A stretch of DNA of 64,000 nucleotides from an uncultured Bacteroidales bacterium (GTDB lineage Bacteria; Bacteroidota; Bacteroidia; Bacteroidales; Paludibacteraceae), in assembly GCA_946411385.1 (NCBI GenBank), contig CAMKDV010000014.1, forward strand, positions 1 through 64,000, given 5' to 3'. Under the pieces are notes generated by a model that searched no databases, was not told where the DNA came from, and saw only the letters and a list, made by a program, of their open reading frames with translations. Shown here in pieces: positions 14,718-22,736 of the stretch. The position numbers and the translations under genes were made by a program. Position 1 is the stretch's first letter. The number at the start of each line of letters is the position of its first letter.

Positions 14718-17700
14718 TGTGTTGATAGCATTCGTTGATAACTCTTGTAGCGCCATTGTGCATTTTCTTTCGCGGCATTGAACAATTCTTCTGCCTCTTT
14801 CGGATATTGTTTCATGACACTAGCAAAGCGTACCTCACCCTTGAGGTAATCTATAAACTTATCCCACTGCGGCTCTTTGGAGTCGTACTGGAACGGGTTC
14901 TTGTTTTCAGCCTCGAGCATCGGGTTGTAGCGCCAGAGATGCCAGTAGCCGCACTCGACAGCTTTCTCCTCCTCAGCCTGCGACTTGCCCATACCGGCTT
15001 TCAGACCGTGGTTGATACACGGAGCATAAGCGATGATGAGCGACGGTCCGGGATAAGCCTCTGCCTCGCGGAGGGCTTTGAGGGTCTGAGCCTGATCGGC
15101 TCCCATAGCGATCTGAGCTACATATACATAGCCGTAGGTGGTGGCAATCATGCCGAGGTCTTTCTTGCGAACGCGCTTGCCTGAAGCAGCGAACTTGGCG
15201 ATAGCACCAAGAGGTGTAGCTTTGGATGCCTGGCCGCCGGTGTTGGAGTACACCTCGGTATCCAGAACAAGGATGTTGACATCTTCGCCACTGGCGATGA
15301 CGTGATCCAATCCGCCGTAACCGATATCGTACGATGCACCGTCGCCGCCGATGATCCACTGGCTGCGTTTAACGATATGATCCTTGTACTTGAGGATTTC
15401 CTTGCAGTCGTCACATCCGCAAGCCTCCATAGCTTTCACCATCGGCTCGTACAGACGTTTCGTCACCTCGGCATTGTTCTTGTTGTCGATCCACTCTTTG
15501 AACATCGCTTTCAGTTCGGCGGAGCACTTGTCGCACTCCTGAGCTTTGGTCATGAGGATAACCAGACGCTCTTTAATCTTCTTGTGAGCAATCTGCATAC
15601 CCAAACCGTACTCGCAGAAGTCCTCGAACAGCGAGTTAGACCAAGCAGGTCCGTGACCCTTCTCGTTCGTGGTGTACGGCGTGGAAGGAACAGATCCGGA
15701 ATAGATTGACGTACAACCCGTTGCGTTGGCCGCAATCTCGCGGTCGCCAAACAGCTGGCTGATCAGCTTGAGGTAAGGCGTCTCGCCGCAACCCGAGCAA
15801 GCACCTGAGAACTCGAAGAGCGGGGTAGCGAACTGAGAGTTCTTCACATTCGATGCCAGGTCAACCAGATCCTGTTTGCTCTTAACATGCTCGATGCAGT
15901 AGTTCCAGTTGTCGGCCTCTTTCTCCTGTCCCTCCAATGGTACCATCGAGAGGGCTTTGCCCTGTTTGGGATTGCCGGGACATACATCCACGCAGTTGCC
16001 GCAACCGAGGCAGTCCATTACGCCTACCTGCATACGGAAGAACATACCCTTCATAGCAGCCGGTGCTTTCATCTCCAGCATCGTAGCGTTCAGGCCCTTG
16101 GCTTCTTCGGCATCCAGAACGAACGGTCTTACGCATGCGTGCGGGCACACGTACGCGCATTTATTACATTGTATACAGTTCTCGGCATTCCAAACCGGCA
16201 CGAAGGCGGACACACCGCGCTTCTCGAACTTGGCAGTACCCGAAGGCCACGTGCCGTCAGCTACGTTCGTGAAGGCGCTAACGGGCAGCAAGTCGCCGTC
16301 CTGAGCGTTGATAGGACGAACCACCTTGTTGATGAAGTCATCACCGTCGGTAGGCTTAACCACGTCGGCAGCTGCGTCGAGCTTCGACCATGCTTTGTCG
16401 ATAGCCAGCTCTTTGTACTCACCACCGCGGTCAACGGCTGCATAGTTCTTGTTCACAACATCCTCACCCTTCTTGCCATAACTCTTCACGATGAAGTGCT
16501 TCATCTCCTCTACCGCTTTCTCTACAGGTATGACGCCCGTGATGCGGAAGAAGGCGGATTGCAGGATAGTATTGGTGCGGTTGCCCAGACCAATCTCCTG
16601 TGCAATCTTCGTAGCGTTGATGTAGTAAACCTTGATATCGTTGTCAGCAAAGTATTTCTTCACTTTGTTCGGCATGAACTTCACAAGCTCCTCACCCTCA
16701 TAGATGGTGTTCAGCAGGAACGTGCCGCCCTTCTGCAGACCGCGCGTTACATCGTACATGTGCAGGTAAGCCTGAACGTGGCATGCTACGAAGTTAGGCG
16801 TGGTAACCAGGTAAGTAGAGTGGATAGGCTCATCGCCGAAACGCAGGTGCGAGCAGGTGAAGCCGCCGGACTTCTTCGAGTCGTACGAGAAGTATGCCTG
16901 GCAGTATTTGTCGGTGGTATCGCCGATGATCTTCACAGAGTTCTTGTTGGCACCTACCGTACCGTCAGCACCCAGACCGTAGAACTTAGCCTGGAACATG
17001 CCCTCGCCACCCATAGCGATCTCCTCACCTACAGGCAGGCTGGTGAACGTAACGTCATCCACTATACCTACGGTGAAGTGGTTCTTCGGTTCGGGCAGAG
17101 CGAGATTCTCGAATACAGCCAGCATCTGAGCAGGCGTGGTATCGTTCGAACCCAAGCCATAACGGCCGCCTACAACCAGGATATCGTTCATTCCCAGTTC
17201 GTTCAGAGCGTCCTTAACGTCCAGATACAACGGCTCACCGTTGGCACCCGGCTCTTTCGTGCGGTCAAGCACGCATATACGTTTAACCTTGGCAGGCAGA
17301 GCCTCTTTCAGATACTTGAGGCTGAACGGACGGTACAGATGTACGTTGATCAAACCGAGCTTCTTGCCCTTGGCAGCCTCGAAATCGATGACCTCGCGGA
17401 TAGCCTCGCAAGCCGAACCCATGCAGATGATGATGTTCTCGGCATCCTTGTCGCCATAGTAGCTGAACGGACGGTACTTGCGGCCGGTGATCTGGCTGAT
17501 CTTGTCCATATAGTCCGAAACGATGTCGGCTACCTCGTTGTACCACGGGTTGCAAGCCTCACGATGGGTGAAGAATACGTCGGGGTTCTCAGCCATACCA
17601 CGCATCACGGGGCGCATGGGCGACAAAGCACGCTCGCGGAACTCCTGGAGCGCCTTCATATCCACCAGCGGACGCAGATCTTCCATATCCACTACCTCAA

Positions 17701-18250
17701 CTTTCTGATACTCGTGCGAGGTACGGAAGCCGTCAAAGAAGTTCAGGAACGGCACGCGGCTCTTGATAGTAGCCAGGTGAGCCACACCGGCGAGGTCCAT
17801 CACCTCCTGTACACTGCCTTCTGCCAGCATAGCAAAGCCCGTCTGACGGCAAGCCATCACATCCTGATGGTCACCGAAGATACACAGCACGTGGCTGGCA
17901 AGCGTACGAGCCGACACGTGGAACACGGTAGGAAGCAGCTCGCCCGCAATCTTGTACATGTTAGGAATCATCAACAGCAAGCCCTGCGATGCGGTGAACG
18001 TTGTGGTCAACGCACCTGCTTGCAGCGAACCGTGCACGGCACCGGCTGCGCCGCCCTCACTTTGCATCTCTTGAACCAGAACAGTCTCGCCGAACATGTT
18101 CTTGCGGCCTTGAGCAGCCCACTCATCCACATTCTCTGCCATCGGCGATGACGGCGTGATGGGATAGATAGCGGCAACCTCGCTGAACATATACGCGATG
18201 TGCGCAGCTGCTGCGTTGCCGTCCAATGTCATGAATTTCTTTTCTGCCAT
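14711..18250 (-). CDS. nifJ: Pyruvate:ferredoxin (flavodoxin) oxidoreductase, single-chain
   Basis: Oxidatively decarboxylates pyruvate to acetyl-CoA and passes electrons to ferredoxin, a central step in strict anaerobes. All domains are on one 1179-aa chain: N-terminal domain with YPITPSSPMAE, CoA-binding and gamma domains, ferredoxin-like clusters CIQCNKCAYVCPHAC (near 687) and CLGCGNCVDVCPGNP (near 746), a further CSGCGE near 818, and the TPP/Mg motif GDGASYDIGYGG near 970 followed by EVYSNTGGQ. Length is typical. The leader carries the CCTTTCA array and no clear -7 element was found, so transcription may start further upstream. Confidence 0.97.
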   Translation of the reverse strand: MAEKKFMTLDGNAAAAHIAYMFSEVAAIYPITPSSPMAENVDEWAAQGRKNMFGETVLVQEMQSEGGAAGAVHGSLQAGALTTTFTASQGLLLMIPNMYKIAGELLPTVFHVSARTLASHVLCIFGDHQDVMACRQTGFAMLAEGSVQEVMDLAGVAHLATIKSRVPFLNFFDGFRTSHEYQKVEVVDMEDLRPLVDMKALQEFRERALSPMRPVMRGMAENPDVFFTHREACNPWYNEVADIVSDYMDKISQITGRKYRPFSYYGDKDAENIIICMGSACEAIREVIDFEAAKGKKLGLINVHLYRPFSLKYLKEALPAKVKRICVLDRTKEPGANGEPLYLDVKDALNELGMNDILVVGGRYGLGSNDTTPAQMLAVFENLALPEPKNHFTVGIVDDVTFTSLPVGEEIAMGGEGMFQAKFYGLGADGTVGANKNSVKIIGDTTDKYCQAYFSYDSKKSGGFTCSHLRFGDEPIHSTYLVTTPNFVACHVQAYLHMYDVTRGLQKGGTFLLNTIYEGEELVKFMPNKVKKYFADNDIKVYYINATKIAQEIGLGNRTNTILQSAFFRITGVIPVEKAVEEMKHFIVKSYGKKGEDVVNKNYAAVDRGGEYKELAIDKAWSKLDAAADVVKPTDGDDFINKVVRPINAQDGDLLPVSAFTNVADGTWPSGTAKFEKRGVSAFVPVWNAENCIQCNKCAYVCPHACVRPFVLDAEEAKGLNATMLEMKAPAAMKGMFFRMQVGVMDCLGCGNCVDVCPGNPKQGKALSMVPLEGQEKEADNWNYCIEHVKSKQDLVDLASNVKNSQFATPLFEFSGACSGCGETPYLKLISQLFGDREIAANATGCTSIYSGSVPSTPYTTNEKGHGPAWSNSLFEDFCEYGLGMQIAHKKIKERLVILMTKAQECDKCSAELKAMFKEWIDNKNNAEVTKRLYEPMVKAMEACGCDDCKEILKYKDHIVKRSQWIIGGDGASYDIGYGGLDHVIASGEDVNILVLDTEVYSNTGGQASKATPLGAIAKFAASGKRVRKKDLGMIATTYGYVYVAQIAMGADQAQTLKALREAEAYPGPSLIIAYAPCINHGLKAGMGKSQAEEEKAVECGYWHLWRYNPMLEAENKNPFQYDSKEPQWDKFIDYLKGEVRFASVMKQYPKEAEELFNAAKENAQWRYKSYQRMLSTQW

Positions 18251-18295
18251 AGTATTTAGTATTCTTATTTTTTCGTGTTATTTTTTTTTGTTTGC

Positions 18296-18327
18296 CCTTT
18301 CACCTTTCACCTTTCACCTTTCAATTT
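18296..18327. repeat. Four perfect CCTTTCA heptamers plus ATTT
   Basis: CCTTTCA repeats exactly at 18296, 18303, 18310 and 18317, then ATTT. It lies 46 bp upstream of the nifJ start. It is the cleanest copy of the heptamer found in arrays at 1386, 20605, 33880 and 39009. Confidence 0.95.
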
Positions 18328-18340
18328 CCAATTCGGCCAC

Positions 18341-18395
18341 TTTTATCGAGGTTTTATCGAGGTTTTAACAGGGTTTTAACAGACTTTTAACGGGG
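18341..18395. repeat. Five tandem 11-bp units after the ATPase gene
   Basis: TTTTATCGAGG twice, then TTTTAACAGGG, TTTTAACAGAC and TTTTAACGGGG, with a partial sixth copy running into the ATPase stop codon. It has period 11 and lies right beside a period-7 array. Confidence 0.95.
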
Positions 18396-18396
18396 T

Positions 18397-19587
18397 TTAG
18401 TACAAGAATCCGAACAACCACAACGGAATTGCGTTGCCTCGACCGTATTCGATGTTGGCTACCGCCGTCGGACGGATAGGCGTACGTACAGGCATCTTCT
18501 CCTTGACGTCGAAGTAGTACTTGCCATCCACTACGAACATGGCGTTACGCTCGGTAGAGTTGATCTTGTGGTTCGAGTGAACGGTGTTGTAGAAGAACGT
18601 CTCGGCAATGTCTTGCATCGTGATGTCACGTGCAAAGTTCTGATAAGCGATGTTCGTGTTCTGCAAGTATATCTTGCTGGGCTTGCTCGGGAATGCTCTG
18701 CCCTCGTCGTACAGCAGGTTGATCAGACGTGCGCGCTGCATGTAACCCAGATAGTTCATCGTAGTAGCGCGTGAGGTCTCGATCTGCTCGGACAGCGTGG
18801 ATACGTTCGGCACGTACGGAGCATTCTCCATGATCAGGTACAGCAGTTTGCGAATCTTGTTCAGATAAGGTACGTCAATCTGCTTGATGATCAGCACATC
18901 CACCTCCAGAGCCATGTTCATCACGCGCAGCAACTCCTCGTTGAAGTTCCTGTTCTCCAGATACGAAGGATAGTAGCCGTGATGCAGATACGAATCCATG
19001 TACTGCTGCGGACGCACCTGGCTGAGCACCTCACGGGCAATGAGCTCGTGATGCTGCAGAATATCGTCGAGCGAGTAGGTATCCAGATGCACATGTGCCT
19101 GAAGATTCAGATACTCACGCAGCGAGAATCCGCGCAGGTTATATACCTTCACGATGTTCTCAATGTCGTGGTTCTCAACATCCAGGTCCATCACCGGCGA
19201 AGCGGTGAAGATGATATGCAGCGCTTTGAAGCGGTCGTAGCAGGTGCGCAGCTCTTTCGACCAGTTGGGATATTTGAAGATCTGATCAAGCATCAGGGTT
19301 TTGCCGCCTTTCTTCACAAACTCAGCAGCAAACTCAACAAGTGTGTGCTCTGAGAAGTAGAAATTGTTGAAGTTGACATAAAGCGTCTCTCCCGGCGCTT
19401 CATGCGGCAGACGGTGCGCTTTTTCGCGCGCATACGCCAGCAAGAAGTCGGTTTTTCCGACTCCACGACCACCCTTGATGGCTATCAAACGATCGTTCCA
19501 ATCAATCTCGTCCATCAGCTGGCGACGCATAGGTACCTGAACATGTTCGATCAAATACTTGTGTGTTTGAATAAATGGCTCTAACAT
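18397..19587 (-). CDS. AAA_14-type ATPase, 396 aa
   Basis: N-terminal P-loop GGRGVGKT at 39-46 and a Walker B region LMLDQIFKYPNW in which the usual catalytic Glu is Gln102. Beyond ~180 it has a helical and winged-helix region of the kind labelled DUF4143 or its Bacteroidales equivalent (SEQIETSRATTMNYLGYM). Such proteins are common as singletons in anaerobes and their role is unknown. It has its own strong promoter (19631-19661), divergent from the glycosyltransferase gene. Confidence 0.8.
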   Translation of the reverse strand: MLEPFIQTHKYLIEHVQVPMRRQLMDEIDWNDRLIAIKGGRGVGKTDFLLAYAREKAHRLPHEAPGETLYVNFNNFYFSEHTLVEFAAEFVKKGGKTLMLDQIFKYPNWSKELRTCYDRFKALHIIFTASPVMDLDVENHDIENIVKVYNLRGFSLREYLNLQAHVHLDTYSLDDILQHHELIAREVLSQVRPQQYMDSYLHHGYYPSYLENRNFNEELLRVMNMALEVDVLIIKQIDVPYLNKIRKLLYLIMENAPYVPNVSTLSEQIETSRATTMNYLGYMQRARLINLLYDEGRAFPSKPSKIYLQNTNIAYQNFARDITMQDIAETFFYNTVHSNHKINSTERNAMFVVDGKYYFDVKEKMPVRTPIRPTAVANIEYGRGNAIPLWLFGFLY

Positions 19588-19630
19588 AGATGCTATTTTT
19601 GGTATAAGAGGGGTTTACACAATTCGGGTG

Positions 19631-19661
19631 CAAAGTTACAAAAAAAAAATGACATTTGCAA
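19631..19661 (-). promoter_or_regulatory. Consensus promoter of the ATPase gene
   Basis: On the minus strand TTG (complement of 19659-19661) with CAAATGTC next to it, a 20-nt spacer rich in T, and TAACTTTG (complement of 19631-19638). Confidence 0.85.
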
Positions 19662-19709
19662 GTGTTTTTGAAAAAAAAAGTTACAAAATGTTATTTTTCT
19701 TGCCGATTA

Positions 19710-19741
19710 TTTGGAATTTTGCGTTTTTTTTGCTAACTTTG
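19710..19741 (+). promoter_or_regulatory. Consensus promoter of the glycan cluster
   Basis: TTTG at 19710-19713, a 20-nt spacer, TAACTTTG at 19734-19741. The ATG at 19773 is 32 bp downstream. Confidence 0.85.
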
Positions 19742-19772
19742 CAGCCAAAATTGCAAAATTGTGAACCAAAAT

Positions 19773-20603
19773 ATGGCAAATGTCTCATATCCGGTTACTG
19801 TGATTGTTCCAATCTATAATGCGCAATCTTATCTGTTGCCTTGCATGGATTCGTTGCGTTTGCAGTCGCTTCGTCCGATCGAGGTGCTGCTGATTGACAA
19901 TGGCAGTCCGGATAATTCTGCCGGTTGTGCGGAGCAATACATAGCCAAACATGACCTGTCGCGTGACTGGCATATCATCCATACGGACGAGAATCGCGGT
20001 CCGGGAGCAGCCCGGAACATCGGTCTTGATCGCGCGCAAGGCGAATATGTTGCTTTTGTGGACGGCGATGACTGGATAGAACAGGATATGCTGATGTATC
20101 TGTACAATGCAGCCCTGCAGGCAGAGTGTGCGCCGTGCGACATGTCGTCGGCAGCGGCTCGCAAGGAATATGCCGACCATCCGGGCGAAGTGATGCTCAA
20201 TCCACGCGTGGGTACGGGCGTATTGACAAAGGAAAAGAGAGTCTTCCTGCTTCGGCATTTCGCCTCCAATTTCACTACGATGATATACCGCCGTGCATGG
20301 CTCATGGAGCAGGGGATACGTTTCCCGGAGACGTTCAGCAGCGAGGACAGTGCGTTTGTAGGCATGTGCTATCTAACGGCTATCTCATTGGCACAGTGCG
20401 ATATACCCTTCTACCATTACCGCATCCATCAGGCTTCAGTCAGTCATCATAAGGATAGTTCACGCATGCGCCACAAGCGCAACGCCATGAGGCAGATGAT
20501 TGATTTTGCCCGAGACAAAGGCCTGATGCACGACTATGCCGGCGTGCTGAGGTGGGTATACATAAAGAAAGCTATCCTCGTACCATTGTTGTCTTCCCGG
20601 TAA
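19773..20603 (+). CDS. Family 2 glycosyltransferase, 276 aa
   Basis: GT-A fold enzyme that would add a sugar from a nucleotide donor to a growing surface glycan on the cytoplasmic face. It starts VTVIVPIYNAQSYL, has the LLIDNGSPDN segment near 39-48 and the metal-binding FVDGDDW (D97-D99). The ATG at 19773 is preferred to an upstream GTG at 19761 because the conserved core starts right after it. It is followed by a degenerate heptamer array and another sugar-metabolism-like gene on the same strand. Confidence 0.9.
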   Translation: MANVSYPVTVIVPIYNAQSYLLPCMDSLRLQSLRPIEVLLIDNGSPDNSAGCAEQYIAKHDLSRDWHIIHTDENRGPGAARNIGLDRAQGEYVAFVDGDDWIEQDMLMYLYNAALQAECAPCDMSSAAARKEYADHPGEVMLNPRVGTGVLTKEKRVFLLRHFASNFTTMIYRRAWLMEQGIRFPETFSSEDSAFVGMCYLTAISLAQCDIPFYHYRIHQASVSHHKDSSRMRHKRNAMRQMIDFARDKGLMHDYAGVLRWVYIKKAILVPLLSSR

Positions 20604-20604
20604 C

Positions 20605-20669
20605 ATTTCAATTTTTCACTTTCTACCTTTATCTTTCACTTTTCACCTGTCAATTTTCACTTTGCACTC
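20605..20669. repeat. Degenerate heptamer array, CTTTTCA type
   Basis: The whole 65-bp spacer between two co-directional genes is made of blocks such as CTTTCTA, CTTTTCA, CCTGTCA, ATTTTCA, CTTTGCA, mostly in 7-bp register, and ends at the ATG at 20670. The pyrimidine strand is the top strand, as at the other CCTTTCA loci, though here the genes run the opposite way. Confidence 0.8.
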
Positions 20670-21590
20670 ATGAATATCAAAATATTTTGCCGAAGTTTCG
20701 ATTTGCGCCTGTACGAGCGCAGCAGGGCGTTCTACGAGCGATACGGATTTGAGACTGTACGCCTTACCGACCAGACGGCCGACGGCTATTTCTATACCAT
20801 GCTTGCCGACGAGCAGTGCGATGTGGCCATCAATATCGACGAAGACTGCTTCGTCACGGATATGCAGGCCGTGTTGCAGTTGGCGAAAGAGGTAGTTGAC
20901 AAGGGCTACGCCAATGCCGGCTGTCCGGATGGCGGAGGTGCTTCGCCGCGTAATGCCAATCCCGTGATAACCAATCCGTTCTTCAATATACTGAACCTCA
21001 AACTTATCCGTGATACGTGCGGCGATGCCAAGGCTATTAGAAAGGCTGTGCGGCAGTTTGATATACCGGCACATCTTGACGAGTTAAAAGCCAAGACCGA
21101 ACGTCTGCGCAAGGAGCAAGGCGTGACTACCGACGAGTTGCTTGCCGCAAAAGAGAGTACAAAGGTTCATCCTGCTACGCGCTACGAGCTGACGGATACC
21201 GAGCCGTACTATCCGTTTTTCTTCTGGTTGGCATGGAATTTTGAGACTTTGTATCTTCCGTCGTTCCGCGATCCGGACGGCTGGACAACTATTCTGGTTC
21301 ATCCTGATGATTGGAAGAAGCAATTGTGTGCACATACCTGGCTGGCACGCTTCTATTCTGTTCCGGACTTTATGGTGCGTCACTGGCAGTCGAACGCCGG
21401 CAAACAAAAGCAACGTATTGATGCCGTGATGCTTCGTACGGCACAGCTAAGCCAAACCAACCTGCCGGTAGAGCATATCGGTGACAGTTGCCGCTACATG
21501 CTTGACAAGCTTGTTCGTTGGCTCATCAAGGTTCCCCAGCGTATACTGAACTGGCCGAACAAACTTCGCAAGAAACTCAGCAAAAACTAG
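20670..21590 (+). CDS. Glycosyltransferase-like protein, 306 aa
   Basis: No family is assigned with certainty. The N-terminal ~110 residues look like a GT-A core: MNIKIFCRSFD start, then AINIDEDCFVTD with an acidic D57-E58-D59 triad where a DxD would be, and AGCPDGGGA after it. The rest is mixed alpha/beta with a conserved-looking YPFFFWLAWNFETLYLPSF segment. There is no signal peptide. Its position between a GT2 and an acyltransferase supports a role in surface glycan assembly. Confidence 0.6.
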   Translation: MNIKIFCRSFDLRLYERSRAFYERYGFETVRLTDQTADGYFYTMLADEQCDVAINIDEDCFVTDMQAVLQLAKEVVDKGYANAGCPDGGGASPRNANPVITNPFFNILNLKLIRDTCGDAKAIRKAVRQFDIPAHLDELKAKTERLRKEQGVTTDELLAAKESTKVHPATRYELTDTEPYYPFFFWLAWNFETLYLPSFRDPDGWTTILVHPDDWKKQLCAHTWLARFYSVPDFMVRHWQSNAGKQKQRIDAVMLRTAQLSQTNLPVEHIGDSCRYMLDKLVRWLIKVPQRILNWPNKLRKKLSKN

Positions 21591-21592
21591 TT

Positions 21593-21641
21593 ATTTGCCA
21601 TTTGTCGTTTGTCATTTGTCAATTGTAAATCGTCAATCGTT
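21593..21641. repeat. Seven tandem heptamers ending at the ATG
   Basis: ATTTGCC, ATTTGTC, GTTTGTC, ATTTGTC, AATTGTA, AATCGTC, AATCGTT run without break from 21593 to 21641, and the ATG is at 21642. The first units match the array at 63890-63916 and the last three match that at 27202-27243, all in the sense orientation of the following gene. Confidence 0.9.
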
Positions 21642-22736
21642 ATGCGTCTGCGCTCGATAGATATATTGAAACTGTTAGCGATGTTCCTGGTCATCTGGGG
21701 ACATTGTGTGCAGTTCCTGTTGAGTTCTCACTATCTTGACGAGCCCGCGTATATCTATATCTATTCTTTCCATATGCCGCTGTTTGTGATGATCAGTGGC
21801 TTGTTTGTCAGGCAGTTCGCATCATCTTCAAGTTCATCATCCTCCTCGAGTTCAACGTCCTCTGTGCCATCTCCGAACAATCTTCTGTCGGTGGTGAGTT
21901 GTTTCTCTTATCTGCTGGTCAAGGCGCGTCAGCTCTTGCTGCCGTGCGTTGCGTGGGGATTGCTGATGAGCGCGGCTAACCAGTTGCAGCCGCTACTGAC
22001 CGGCACGGATGCCGGTATGCCGCTTTGGCGTACGCTGTGGATGAACTTCTGGTTTCTGAAATCGCTGTTTGTCTGCTTCATGCTGTGGGTGGTTTCGCAC
22101 ATGATCTGTCGTCGCACATGGCTGGCGGTTATTCTTTCGCTCGGTGCGTCGCTGTTCATCACAGAGTGGTCGGTACAATGGATGTACCCGATGTTCGTCA
22201 TCGGTGCGATAGTAGGCGGCAGAATGGATGCTTTCCGGCGTGTGAGTCTTCGTGTAGCGATTGGATGTCTGCTTATAGGTGCAGTAATGCTTGTATGGTG
22301 GAATGCTTCGTGCTTCCGTATACCTTCGGTATATGCGCTCATGGACGGCTCAGCGGACAATATAGCGCACGCGCTGTGGATGCGCTTGTACAAACATCTG
22401 GTGAACGCCTCTATCAGCCTTGGACTGATTGCTCTGTTCCTTCGTCTGGAGCAGCCGGCTGCAGAGGACAGACCAGTCTTGTCCGTCATAGCGAAGTGGG
22501 GCAGACTGACGCTCGGCATCTATATCGTTCATTCGCTGATGTTCATCGTTCGCGAACGGCTCTTTCCGTCGCTGCTTTGCTGCGATGCCATCAATCCCTG
22601 GCTCTTTAATATAGCAATAGCACCGCTTATTGCTGCGGTGCTATTGGTTATCTCGGTGGCAATCACGTCTATACTGACGCGTCTGCCGTACCTTTCGTTC
22701 TTCTTGCTCGGTACGCCATGGCCACAGCGGCGATGA
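21642..22736 (+). CDS. Acyltransferase family 3 membrane protein with serine tract
   Basis: Integral membrane O-acyltransferase of the Acyl_transf_3 type, which acetylates or succinylates surface sugars. The catalytic-type His21 is in VIWGHCVQF. About ten hydrophobic segments follow. Residues 61-74 are an almost pure serine tract inserted after the second membrane segment, coded by mixed Ser codons. The start at 21642 is chosen because the array before it reads as spacer. Its last 68 bp overlap the convergent yfhO-like gene. Confidence 0.85.
   Translation: MRLRSIDILKLLAMFLVIWGHCVQFLLSSHYLDEPAYIYIYSFHMPLFVMISGLFVRQFASSSSSSSSSSSTSSVPSPNNLLSVVSCFSYLLVKARQLLLPCVAWGLLMSAANQLQPLLTGTDAGMPLWRTLWMNFWFLKSLFVCFMLWVVSHMICRRTWLAVILSLGASLFITEWSVQWMYPMFVIGAIVGGRMDAFRRVSLRVAIGCLLIGAVMLVWWNASCFRIPSVYALMDGSADNIAHALWMRLYKHLVNASISLGLIALFLRLEQPAAEDRPVLSVIAKWGRLTLGIYIVHSLMFIVRERLFPSLLCCDAINPWLFNIAIAPLIAAVLLVISVAITSILTRLPYLSFFLLGTPWPQRR

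Noticed and set aside
15887..18151. 754-codon open frame antisense to nifJ on the + strand
   Set aside because: It is a shadow of the strongly biased nifJ codons; the translation is low in recognisable motifs and nifJ is certain. Similar long antisense frames over the DUF4301, MuiA-like and TonB-type genes were dropped for the same reason.
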